Shown piece after piece: positions 1 to 8,809 of a stretch of 64,000 nt of DNA; positions within the stretch are counted from its first letter, which is position 1, and each line of letters opens with the position of its first letter. A program made the translations under genes and the position numbers. The notes under the pieces were generated by a model. It made no database searches, was not told the origin of the DNA, and worked only from the letters and a program-made list of their open reading frames with translations. This DNA comes from Aquirufa antheringensis (GTDB taxonomy: Bacteria; Bacteroidota; Bacteroidia; Cytophagales; Spirosomataceae). The stretch lies in NCBI RefSeq assembly GCF_004307425.1, contig NZ_SEWZ01000001.1, positions 435,662 through 499,661 on the forward strand, read 5' to 3'.

Positions 1-1927
1 TAGTCCTCTCCGCCATATTAGCTGATGTTTGGTAGGATTTTCTAGCCTGCGTGTCTTGCTTTAGGATCTCCGTGATCACATTTGTGGTGTGGCTATAGCC
101 CAAAATCGTACTGAAAGCCCCCATGTAGGTATGGCTTAATTCCACCGAGTTCGTTAACTGTGGGGTTAACATCGGATTACCCACTTTGAAAGTGTAGTTG
201 TCCAAAAAGAACACAAATGGGTTCAGATCCCCATAGCTTGGGCGGTCAATGCGGCGCGAATAGTTTAAGCCAAGGCTGTGGTTTTTGGATAGATCATATT
301 GCAAAAATGCACTCGGGAATAGTTGAGCGTAGTCGCGGTGGAATGTGGAATCTTTCGAGTTCGCCGTGTAGGCCTGAGACAATCCATCTGCTACCGTCCA
401 TTCGCCACGTAAGCCAATCTGATAACTAAATTTGCCGATGGCACGTTCCGTGTTCAAGTAGGCGGCGTGAATTTGTTCGGTGTAGACGAAGTGGTTACTT
501 TGGCCTGTTAAAAAAGTAAAATTAGCGTCTCCATCGTTCTTACCCTGGAAGCGCAAATCGTTATCCGTTTTCACATAGGACGATTTTAAACCTGTGCCCC
601 ATTTTGATTTTAAAAAGGAGGGAAGAACGTAGTCTAATTTAAAGGAATATTGATCTACAAGGGAGTTTGCATTATTTAACAAAAGGGAGTCTGCACGCAA
701 GGTGCTGAAATCCCCTCGCTGGAACTGTGAACGCAAATTAGATCCGCTATTGTCCACAAAACGGGCATAGTCCACATCGATCGTTAATTCCCGACCCGTG
801 CTATCATAGCTATGTTTGAAGTTGAAATTCGCAGCATAATTATGACTCGGATTTCCGACATTATTAAACGTATTTAAGCGGGTCAAAGCCGTTCCAGCAC
901 TCGTATATTGTACCGTCTGATTCAATCCATCGCGTAAAGTAAATTGGTTAATGTTGCCAGAAACCAAAATTCCTACAGTCGTCTTCTTCGAATAGTACCA
1001 ATCCACCCCACCTTTCAATTGTGTCGTCTGATTCTCATTTTTAAAGGCAAATCCATTTTCCCAAACTTCATTTTGGGCTCTAAAATAGCGGGTTAAATTG
1101 TTGCGCTCTAGCATTTTGCGGTTCACTACGGAACCATTCCCAAACCAGTTCCAGCCATTCTTTCGGTAGTTTAAATTCACCCCCGTACTTTGGCGAGAAT
1201 AGACTCCTTGTGCCAAAGTCGCATTCGCAGAACCATTCAACCCAATATTTGAATTCTTTTTCAACTTAATATTGATGATTCCACCTGTTCCAGCCGCGTC
1301 ATATCTTGACGACGGATTGGCCATAATCTCTAGCTGAGAAACCTGGTCTGCGGGTAAATTCTTCAGATAATTAGCTAAGTCAGCCCCACTTAAGTACGAA
1401 ATTTTTCCATCAATCATAATGGCAGCACCCGATTTTCCTCTTAGGGAAATGTTGCCATCTTTGTCCACGATCACACCTGGAGAACGCTCCAATAATTCCA
1501 TGGTCGTATTTCCGGCCGCCATGGCAGAATTCTCCACATTAACGATCGTTTTGTCTAGCTTTTTTTCGATGAACGGTTTCGTTGCCGTCACTTTCACTTC
1601 CGCTAATTCGGTGCTTAATGGCTGCAATGTGATGACCCCTAATTCGATTTGAGTATTCGCTGATATCTCATCTAAGGCGATTTTCGTTGGTTTGAAACCC
1701 GTCGATTGAAGGGTTAAGGTAAATTTGCCTAGGGGTAATTTAGTAACCCGTAATTCCCCATTTTCGTCTGTATTCATCCCTTTTACAAGGCTTGAATCAG
1801 TCGTTTTTTTCAAAAGAACCGTCGCAAAAGGCAGCGCTTCTTTATTAGCATCTTGAAGGCGGAGGTGTAAGGAATTTTGGCCAAAAGCCGTAATCGAAAA
1901 AATGAGTAGTAAGGCAATTAATTTCAT
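1..1927 (-). CDS. TonB-dependent transporter-like outer membrane beta-barrel protein, C-terminus cut by window edge
   Basis: About 642 N-terminal residues are visible on the minus strand; the gene runs off the left edge, so its stop is unseen. The ATG at 1927 begins a signal peptide ending in FGQ (about residues 1-17). A carboxypeptidase-regulatory-like beta-sandwich follows (about 20-105), then a plug-like region (about 135-215) with ELLERSPGV and SLRGKSGAAIMIDGK. After that comes a long strand-rich barrel typical of the Bacteroidota outer-membrane beta-barrel family (OMP_b-brl_3), a TonB-receptor relative lacking an obvious SusD partner here. It probably imports an unidentified ligand across the outer membrane. 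Its upstream region holds the heptad repeat locus at 1995-2081. The family call is firm; the substrate is unknown. Confidence 0.88.
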   Translation of the reverse strand, partial: MKLIALLLIFSITAFGQNSLHLRLQDANKEALPFATVLLKKTTDSSLVKGMNTDENGELRVTKLPLGKFTLTLQSTGFKPTKIALDEISANTQIELGVITLQPLSTELAEVKVTATKPFIEKKLDKTIVNVENSAMAAGNTTMELLERSPGVIVDKDGNISLRGKSGAAIMIDGKISYLSGADLANYLKNLPADQVSQLEIMANPSSRYDAAGTGGIINIKLKKNSNIGLNGSANATLAQGVYSRQSTGVNLNYRKNGWNWFGNGSVVNRKMLERNNLTRYFRAQNEVWENGFAFKNENQTTQLKGGVDWYYSKKTTVGILVSGNINQFTLRDGLNQTVQYTSAGTALTRLNTFNNVGNPSHNYAANFNFKHSYDSTGRELTIDVDYARFVDNSGSNLRSQFQRGDFSTLRADSLLLNNANSLVDQYSFKLDYVLPSFLKSKWGTGLKSSYVKTDNDLRFQGKNDGDANFTFLTGQSNHFVYTEQIHAAYLNTERAIGKFSYQIGLRGEWTVADGLSQAYTANSKDSTFHRDYAQLFPSAFLQYDLSKNHSLGLNYSRRIDRPSYGDLNPFVFFLDNYTFKVGNPMLTPQLTNSVELSHTYMGAFSTILGYSHTTNVITEILKQDTQARKSYQTSANMAERT

Positions 1928-1994
1928 GGGGACAAAGTTCCCACAAAAAAATTGCTAGAGAAAGCATAAAATGATGAGCGGTGCTTTTAACGGA

Positions 1995-2081
1995 GATAAT
2001 AGATAATAGATAAGAGAGTAAAGAGTATAGATAAAACCTTTGGACTATCTCTACTCTCTACTCTAAAATCTTTACTCTATT
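1995..2081. repeat. Heptad tandem repeats in inverted orientation (locus A)
   Basis: On the plus strand, six consecutive 7-nt units run from 1995 to 2036: GATAATA, GATAATA, GATAAGA, GAGTAAA, GAGTATA, GATAAAA. After an 8-nt spacer the opposite strand carries similar units across 2045-2081 (GAGTAAA, GATTTTA, GAGTAGA, GAGTAGA, GATAG). The locus fills the gap between the stop of the sugar dehydrogenase gene, whose TAG lies inside the repeat, and the start of the transporter gene. A related array lies at 62545-62642. The function is unknown; a hairpin or mRNA processing role is possible. Confidence 0.7.
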
Positions 2082-3471
2082 GTGGACGCAAACGGAATAC
2101 CATCCCCGGACTCTCTACCCCCACATACAAGTACCCATCGCGGCCCTGCTTCACATTGCGCATACGGCCCACGTTTAACAATACCTTTTCTTGCTTCACG
2201 ACCTTGTTGTTCTTAACCTCCACACGATTCAAATAATTGAAACGTAAAGAGCCGATCATCAAGTTGCCTTTCCACGCCGGGTATTTATCGCCCGTCACAA
2301 ACGTTAAACCAGATGGGGCAATCGATGGGATGAAATAGGAGATAGGTTGCTCCATTCCGTCTTTTTTAGAGATCGCTGAAATCGGTTTTCCATCGTAATT
2401 AATACCATAGGTAATGACTGGCCAGCCGTAGTTTTTGCCTGCTTTGATGATGTTGATTTCATCACCACCACGAGGACCGTGCTCCGTCTCCCAAATATCA
2501 TCCGTCCAAGGATTCGTCGTCAAACCTTGAGGGTTACGTTGTCCATAAGAATAGATGCTCGGGTGATCTGTGTTCTTGAATGGATTATCCGCTGGTACGG
2601 TTCCATCGTCATTTAAACGGTGAATTTTACCATTGTCATTATCTAAACTCTGAGGGAACACTTTTTCCATTCCACGTTCTCCTACAGAGAAGAATAGATG
2701 TCCTTTTTTGTCAAATGTAATGCGAGATCCGTAGTGGAAAGATGTTTTCGTGTAAGGTTTCGCTTCGAATATCTCTTGCGCTTCTACCCAGTTATTGTCT
2801 TTTATTTTTCCACGAACGATGGCCGTTGTGTTTACTTTGGCCCCATCCTCCATTTTAAATTTCGAGTAGGATAAGTAGATCCAGCCATTTTGCTCGTATT
2901 GCGGGTGAAGTGTGACATCTAATAAACCACCTTGTCCCTGCGCATACACTTCTGGAGTCCCTTTGATCGCCGTTTTGTTGCGTTTTTGATCCACTAAATA
3001 CAATACTCCTGCACGATCTGTAATTAAATAGTCGTTCGACGGTAACTGCGTGAAACCCCAAGGGCTATCGAAACCAGTGGCGATCGTATCTAAAACGATG
3101 GTCATTCCATCTGACTTGAAGATGTTTGACGTTGGTTTATTGGCAAATTTATATTGCTCAACACCGGCTAAATTTTCAACGATTAAATCTGCCAGTTTTT
3201 CAATTTCTTTAGGTGTCAAAACCTCTTTCCACGTAGGCATTCCGGCATCAGGATAGCCATGCGTAATGCTGTTTAAGATGTCTGATTTTTTATCTCCGTG
3301 CTTCCATTTGCGGTCCACGAACGCTTCCACTTTTTCGCCGTGGCAAGACGCGCAATATTTGGTGTAATTAACCTCTGCTGGCTCTTCAGTAACAGCTGGA
3401 GCATTCGTTAAGGACATAGTACTTAAAGCGGCCATCGCAATCAGGCCAATAAAGGATATTTTTTTAAACAT
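2077..3471 (-). CDS. PQQ-dependent sugar dehydrogenase with N-terminal cytochrome c domain
   Basis: The protein has about 464 residues from the ATG at 3471; an upstream in-frame GTG at 3492 is less likely because the signal peptide (MFKKISFIGLIAMA...) begins at 3471. A heme c site C40-A-S-C43-H44 lies in a cytochrome c domain (about 30-110). A six-bladed glucose/sorbosone dehydrogenase domain follows (about 115-464), with the family signature ETEHGPRGGDEIN and the NYGWP segment. The family oxidises aldoses in the periplasm with PQQ; the fused cytochrome could pass electrons to the respiratory chain. Substrate and PQQ supply cannot be told from this window. It is transcribed in the same direction as the transporter downstream. 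Confidence 0.9.
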   Translation of the reverse strand: MFKKISFIGLIAMAALSTMSLTNAPAVTEEPAEVNYTKYCASCHGEKVEAFVDRKWKHGDKKSDILNSITHGYPDAGMPTWKEVLTPKEIEKLADLIVENLAGVEQYKFANKPTSNIFKSDGMTIVLDTIATGFDSPWGFTQLPSNDYLITDRAGVLYLVDQKRNKTAIKGTPEVYAQGQGGLLDVTLHPQYEQNGWIYLSYSKFKMEDGAKVNTTAIVRGKIKDNNWVEAQEIFEAKPYTKTSFHYGSRITFDKKGHLFFSVGERGMEKVFPQSLDNDNGKIHRLNDDGTVPADNPFKNTDHPSIYSYGQRNPQGLTTNPWTDDIWETEHGPRGGDEINIIKAGKNYGWPVITYGINYDGKPISAISKKDGMEQPISYFIPSIAPSGLTFVTGDKYPAWKGNLMIGSLRFNYLNRVEVKNNKVVKQEKVLLNVGRMRNVKQGRDGYLYVGVESPGMVFRLRPQ

Positions 3472-3547
3472 AGCTTGGTATTTTTCTGCCACGAAGCTAA
3501 ATATTAATTTCTATATTTCTATCTTTAAAGCTTACCTGATTCAACTT

Positions 3548-6196
3548 ATGAAAAAAATCTTACTCGTTCTATTATTCGCGTCGCTGACGATTCGCGCGCA
3601 GGTTCCTAGTCCTACATCGCATTTTGGCTTTAACATAGGCGATAATTACCATTTAGCTACATTTACGCAGACGGAAGGCTACCTGAAAAAGGTCGCCGCA
3701 GCGTCTAATCGCGTGAAATTGCAGTCGATTGGAAAGACGGAAGAGGGCCGAAATCAATACATGGTCATCGTTTCTGATCCCGCTAATATTCGTAATCTAG
3801 CCAAGTACAAGGCCATTTCGCAGCGCTTGGCGCGGGCGGAGGGCTTGTCTGAGCAGGAGGCAAAGGCTTTGGCCAAAGAAGGAAAAGCCATCGTCTGGAT
3901 CGACGGCGGTCTTCACGCTACAGAAACGGTGGGAATTCACCAATGGATCGAATCGATCTACCAGTTCACAACTCGTAACGATGAGGAAACGAAGCGTATC
4001 CTCCAAAACACCATCATCCTTTTCGTTCACGCGAATCCAGATGGACAAGAACTTGTTTCCAATTGGTATATGCGCAAAGCAGATACGCTGAAACGCTCCA
4101 CAGATAACTTGCCGCGTTTGTATGAAAAATACATTGGACACGACAATAACCGCGATTTCTATATGATGAATATGAGCGAGTCGACTAATATGGCTCGCCA
4201 ACAATACATCGAGTGGATGCCTCAAATCCTATATAATCACCACCAAACGGGTCCAGACGGAACCGTAGTCGCTGGTCCTCCGTACCGTGATCCATTCAAT
4301 TATGTGTATGATCCGCTTCTAATTACCGGTATCGACGCTTTGGGCGCGGCGATGAGCTCTCGCTTAAATGCGGAAGGCAAACCGGGTTATACGATGAAAT
4401 CTGGTTCCGTTTATTCGACTTGGTGGAATGGTGGATTACGTACCACAGCCTACTACCACAATATCATTGGTTTATTAACGGAAATCATTGGAGATCCGAC
4501 GCCGGAAAACATACCATTAGTACCTAATCGTTTGATTCCAAATTCGGCGACGCCATTCCCCATCACGCCGCGCAAGTGGTTCTTCAAGAACTCGATTGAT
4601 TACTCACTTTCGTTGAATTATGCCGTGTTGAATTATGCGACTCGTTACCGCGAAGAGGTCTTGATGAATATTTACAAGATGGGTAAGAAATCAATCGATT
4701 TAGGATCGCAGGATTACTGGACAATGTCTCCAAACAAAGTGGAGAAGTTAGCGGAGATTTCGGGCGGGAATTACAAGAAGAAAGCAGACAGTTTATTCGC
4801 CGTAGTCTACAAGAATCCAACGACTCGTGATGCGCGGGCATACATCGTGACGGCAGATCAGAGCACTTCAGGTATCGCCTTTATCAATATCTTGATTAAA
4901 AGTGGTATCCGGGTTGAGAAGGCTACAAAAGCTTTTGAGGTAAAAGGAAAGGCCTATCCAGCGGGTTCTTATGTAGTAAAGACAAATCAAGCTTTCCGTC
5001 CGCACGTGATCGATATGTTCGAGCCACAAGATCACCCGAATGACTTCCAATACCCAGGTGGCCCTCCGGTTCGTCCGTATGATGCCGCTGGTTGGACACC
5101 TGCTTATACGATGGGGATTCAATTTGACCGCATGTTGGAAGACGTAAACGGTCCATTCGAAACCGTTCCTTACGGCGAACTTCAAAAGGCCAAGCCTGTT
5201 TTCACAACGGGCGCTTATTATTCATTCTCCACTTCGGACAACGCCTCGTTCACCTTATTGAATGATTTGCTAAAAACGGGTATCGAAGTGTCGAAAAACG
5301 CTTCGTCGTTTTATGTGAAACACAGTGCGGCGGCAGCGGATATTTTGGCGAAAGCAACTGTGAAAACTCAGCCCCTTTCTGCTTTGCCTGCTTCAGTTTC
5401 TGCCAAAGTAGGCACGAAGCGTGTGGGTCTTTGGGATACGTATGGCGGTTCAATGCCGTCTGGTTGGTTGCGTTGGATTTTAGAACAACACCATTTTGAC
5501 TTCAAATTAGTGTTCGCGAAGGAGATCGATAAAGGTGGATTACGTTCGAAATTCGATGTCTTGATTTTTGTCAAAGGAGCCATTCCAGGCTTAAAAGCGG
5601 AACCTGCAAATGAGTGGGATGAGAAAGAACCTGTAGAGGCAGATATTCCAGCGGAATACCAAGAAACGATGGGTAAGATTACCGCAGCTAAATCAGTACC
5701 AGCACTTCGCGCTTTCTTAGAAGAGGGCGGAGATATCATCACGATCGGTTCGAGTGCGAACTTGGCCTATCATTTGAATCTACCTGTTAAGAATGCCTTA
5801 GTGGAGATGGTGGCAGGAAAAGAGCGCAATTTGCCAGGAGAGAAATTCTACATTCCGGGTAGTGTGATGCAAGTGACGGTGGATCAAAATTCACCAGCAA
5901 ACTGGGGAATGGCGCCTAAAGCAGATGTGATCTTTGCCGCAAGCCCTGTGTTTAAGTTAGCGCCGGATTCTATCTCTCGTGGTGTAGTAACTCCATTAGC
6001 TTGGTTCGCGACAGAGAAAACTTTGCGTAGTGGCTGGGCTTTTGGCCAGGCTTATTTGCAAGATGGCGTAGCTGCTTTCCAAGCGAAAGTGGGAAAAGGA
6101 AATTTATATGTGTATGGTCCAGAAGTAACGTTTAGAGGCCAAACACACAGCACATTCAAAATGGTATTCAATCAATTGTATGAAAACAATCGCTAA
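3548..6196 (+). CDS. Secreted M14-family zinc carboxypeptidase-like protein
   Basis: The protein has 882 residues, with a signal peptide ending in IRAQ. The N-terminal part matches the M14 metallopeptidase fold. H123-A-T-E126 is the HxxE zinc motif, followed by NPDGQE and HDNNRDFYM. The H231-H232 region (YNHHQTGPDG) could supply the third zinc ligand, and TEI with E312 sits where the catalytic glutamate is expected. The C-terminal half is long and resembles the glutamine-amidotransferase-like extension seen in large Bacteroidota M14 proteins. It is probably a periplasmic or outer-surface peptidase. The next gene begins 17 bp before this stop, so the two are translationally coupled. Confidence 0.85.
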   Translation: MKKILLVLLFASLTIRAQVPSPTSHFGFNIGDNYHLATFTQTEGYLKKVAAASNRVKLQSIGKTEEGRNQYMVIVSDPANIRNLAKYKAISQRLARAEGLSEQEAKALAKEGKAIVWIDGGLHATETVGIHQWIESIYQFTTRNDEETKRILQNTIILFVHANPDGQELVSNWYMRKADTLKRSTDNLPRLYEKYIGHDNNRDFYMMNMSESTNMARQQYIEWMPQILYNHHQTGPDGTVVAGPPYRDPFNYVYDPLLITGIDALGAAMSSRLNAEGKPGYTMKSGSVYSTWWNGGLRTTAYYHNIIGLLTEIIGDPTPENIPLVPNRLIPNSATPFPITPRKWFFKNSIDYSLSLNYAVLNYATRYREEVLMNIYKMGKKSIDLGSQDYWTMSPNKVEKLAEISGGNYKKKADSLFAVVYKNPTTRDARAYIVTADQSTSGIAFINILIKSGIRVEKATKAFEVKGKAYPAGSYVVKTNQAFRPHVIDMFEPQDHPNDFQYPGGPPVRPYDAAGWTPAYTMGIQFDRMLEDVNGPFETVPYGELQKAKPVFTTGAYYSFSTSDNASFTLLNDLLKTGIEVSKNASSFYVKHSAAAADILAKATVKTQPLSALPASVSAKVGTKRVGLWDTYGGSMPSGWLRWILEQHHFDFKLVFAKEIDKGGLRSKFDVLIFVKGAIPGLKAEPANEWDEKEPVEADIPAEYQETMGKITAAKSVPALRAFLEEGGDIITIGSSANLAYHLNLPVKNALVEMVAGKERNLPGEKFYIPGSVMQVTVDQNSPANWGMAPKADVIFAASPVFKLAPDSISRGVVTPLAWFATEKTLRSGWAFGQAYLQDGVAAFQAKVGKGNLYVYGPEVTFRGQTHSTFKMVFNQLYENNR

Positions 6197-7106
6197 GATT
6201 TTAGGGGGCTTATTAGTAGCCATCATCGCCTTAATTCTATTTTTCGCTGAACGCGATCGTCCAGTGGAGGAGTTGATTCCCTTGTATGCAAACAAGGGTT
6301 CGAAATTCATGCCTATCATGGGAATGAAGGTGCATTACCGGGACGAAGGTGTAGCGACGGATACGTTGCCTCTGATTTTGCTGCACGGAATGTCTTCCTC
6401 TTTGAATACTTGGGATAACGTGGCGCTGTACTTAAAGCGGTACAAGCGGGTGATTAGTCTCGATTTACCAGGTTTTGCGTTAACGGGGCCATCGCCGGAA
6501 AACAACTATGATTTTCCGTATTATTCCAAGTTCATCGATTCCTTTGCGACGCGCTTAAAGATCAAGCGTTTCATTTTAGTCGGTAATTCGATGGGTGGCG
6601 CTATTACCTGGAATTATGCCCTGCATAATCCGTCTCGCTTGGCGAAAATGGTCTTGATCGATGCGGCGGGTTATCCCAAAAAAGGAGAGAGCGGTTCACT
6701 TGGTTTTAAACTAGCTTCCACTCCAGTGATCAACAATTTGTTGTTGTATGTAACGCCTAAATCATTAGTAAGAAAAAGCCTGGAATCTATTTACGCTGAT
6801 CAGTCCAAAGTGACTGATGAGCAGGTGGAGCGATTCCATGACATTGCCATTCGGGAAGGAAATCGCCAAGTGGCATTGCAGATATTCAAAGGATCTTTCC
6901 ATGGGGATTACAAGCGCATTAAAGAAATCAAGACGCCTACATTTGTTATGTGGGGGGCGAAAGATCAGTTGATATCGGTAGATAATTCAGCAGAATTTAT
7001 GAAGGATATCAAAGGAAGCACAGGGGTGATTTTTAACGTGGGTCATGTACCTATGGAAGAAATACCATTCGATGTGGCTTTATCGATATATAAATTTGTG
7101 CGATAG
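6180..7106 (+). CDS. Membrane-anchored alpha/beta hydrolase
   Basis: The protein has 308 residues and starts inside the end of the M14 gene in another frame. One N-terminal hydrophobic segment (about residues 5-22) probably anchors it in the inner membrane. The fold is shown by the oxyanion-side LLHGMSSS, the nucleophile elbow G-N-S-M-G-G, an acidic residue near MWGAKDQL and the final histidine in NVGHVPMEE. This is a complete Ser-Asp-His arrangement of the alpha/beta hydrolase superfamily. The coupling suggests co-expression with the peptidase. Substrate unknown. Confidence 0.85.
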   Translation: MKTIAKILGGLLVAIIALILFFAERDRPVEELIPLYANKGSKFMPIMGMKVHYRDEGVATDTLPLILLHGMSSSLNTWDNVALYLKRYKRVISLDLPGFALTGPSPENNYDFPYYSKFIDSFATRLKIKRFILVGNSMGGAITWNYALHNPSRLAKMVLIDAAGYPKKGESGSLGFKLASTPVINNLLLYVTPKSLVRKSLESIYADQSKVTDEQVERFHDIAIREGNRQVALQIFKGSFHGDYKRIKEIKTPTFVMWGAKDQLISVDNSAEFMKDIKGSTGVIFNVGHVPMEEIPFDVALSIYKFVR

Positions 7107-7173
7107 GACTTTCCAAAAGATTGTTTTATTATTGTATCAATTATTGACAATAAACCTATTTAACAATTAAACT

Positions 7174-8805
7174 ATGAAAAGAATCTGGCAACTTACTTGC
7201 CTGCTGGGCCTAATTGCGTCTAGCGCGTTTGCACAGACTGATTTTAAAATGCCTGTTCAGGCTAAAATAGAATCAGGAATCATCGAAGGTGATTACAATA
7301 CACAAACAGGAGTTCAGACTTATTTCGGTGTACCTTTTGCCAAACCACCGGTAGGAGATTTACGTTGGAAAGCACCAGTTCCGGCTGAACCTTGGTCTGG
7401 AGTGAAAAAAACAAAAGCTTTTGGACCACGTCCTATTCAGGCGATTGTATTTGGAGATATGGGATCTCGTTCTGCGGGTCTTAGCGAAGATTGTTTATAT
7501 CTGAACATTTGGTCTCCAGCTAAAAGAAATACGAAAAATTTACCGGTCTTAGTTTATTTCTACGGCGGTGGATTATTCGCGGGGGATGCATCTGAGCCAC
7601 GCTATGATGGCGAGGCGATGTCGAAACAGGGAATCGTAGTTGTGACGGTGAACTACCGTTTAGGCCTTTTTGGTTTCTTCTCCCATCCGGAATTATCAGC
7701 GGAGGCTTCTTATAAGGCGTCTGGAAATTATGGTTATTTAGACCAAAACTTAGCCCTGCAATGGGTGAAGAGAAACATTGCTGCTTTTGGTGGAGATGCG
7801 TCTAAAGTGACGATCGCTGGGGAATCAGCTGGTTCTGCTTCAGTTTCTGTCCAAATGGCTTCTCCGCTATCGAAAGGCTTAATCGCCGGAGCGATCGGAG
7901 AAAGTGGTGCGGGAATTAATCCTACCATGTCTCCTGTTCCTTTAGCGCAAGCTGAAAAAACAGGAGTGGCTTTTGCGGAGAAAGCAGGAGCGAAGTCTTT
8001 GAAAGATTTACGCGCCATGTCATCTCGCGAATTATTTGAAATCGCTCAAGAAACACGTACGGTTAGTTTCTCTACGGTGCTTGATGGCTATTTTTTACCT
8101 AAAAGCTTACCAGAGATTTTCAATGCAAAACAGCAATCGATGGTTCCGCTTCTTTTAGGTTGGAACTCAGCGGAGATTCCGGGTGGAGCCTTTATGCAAG
8201 GCAAACCGTATACACATGATAATTATGTGGCGAAGGTAAAAGAAGCGTATCCGGCAGATCATGAAACCGTTTTGAAATTATACCCATCGGGATCGGAGGA
8301 TGTGATCGAGCGTTCAGCAACGGCTTTAGCGGCAGATCGTTTCATTTCGTACAGCACTTGGAAATGGTTCGATTTACATCGTAAGAATTCAACGCAACCG
8401 GTATACCGTTATTTATATTCACGCCACCGCGCTCCACTAGTGGACAAGTCAGTTGCGTCAGGTTTAGCTGGGGGAACAGTGAAAGCGGATCCCAATGCAC
8501 CGAAACCTCGTCCAGCGGTGGGAGCTCCTCACGCTTGTGAGATCGAATATTGCATGGGCAACTTGCACTTGATTAAGGATTACGCTTTTACAGCGGATGA
8601 TTATACGGTTTCTAAAACGATGTTCACCTATTTCGCGAACTTCGTAAAGACGGGAAATCCGAACGGGGGAACTTTGGCAAACTGGCCTGCAGCAGCTCCT
8701 CAAGATAAGGAACCTGGTGTAATGGTGATTGATGTGGAATCCAAAGCAATCAAGGCGACGGATGACGCACGTTATGAGTTCTTAGACAAATTCTATAAAA
8801 ACTAA
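7174..8805 (+). CDS. Secreted type-B carboxylesterase (first of tandem pair)
   Basis: The protein has 543 residues, with a signal peptide ending in AFAQ. It is a full-length COesterase-family member. The early FGVPFAKPPVGDLRWK and SEDCLYLNIW motifs, the oxyanion-hole segment YGGGLFAGD and the nucleophile elbow G-E-S218-A-G are all present. A histidine in the HACEIEY segment near the C-terminus completes the likely triad. It hydrolyses carboxylic esters in the periplasm or outside the cell. It is followed after 4 bp by a second, divergent member of the same family, so the pair is probably one transcript. Confidence 0.9.
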   Translation: MKRIWQLTCLLGLIASSAFAQTDFKMPVQAKIESGIIEGDYNTQTGVQTYFGVPFAKPPVGDLRWKAPVPAEPWSGVKKTKAFGPRPIQAIVFGDMGSRSAGLSEDCLYLNIWSPAKRNTKNLPVLVYFYGGGLFAGDASEPRYDGEAMSKQGIVVVTVNYRLGLFGFFSHPELSAEASYKASGNYGYLDQNLALQWVKRNIAAFGGDASKVTIAGESAGSASVSVQMASPLSKGLIAGAIGESGAGINPTMSPVPLAQAEKTGVAFAEKAGAKSLKDLRAMSSRELFEIAQETRTVSFSTVLDGYFLPKSLPEIFNAKQQSMVPLLLGWNSAEIPGGAFMQGKPYTHDNYVAKVKEAYPADHETVLKLYPSGSEDVIERSATALAADRFISYSTWKWFDLHRKNSTQPVYRYLYSRHRAPLVDKSVASGLAGGTVKADPNAPKPRPAVGAPHACEIEYCMGNLHLIKDYAFTADDYTVSKTMFTYFANFVKTGNPNGGTLANWPAAAPQDKEPGVMVIDVESKAIKATDDARYEFLDKFYKN

Positions 8806-8809
8806 TCTT

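Noticed and set aside
3797-4225. 142-codon open frame on the minus strand inside the M14 gene
   Set aside because: It lies opposite a well-supported peptidase gene, has no family pattern and is a shadow of its codons.
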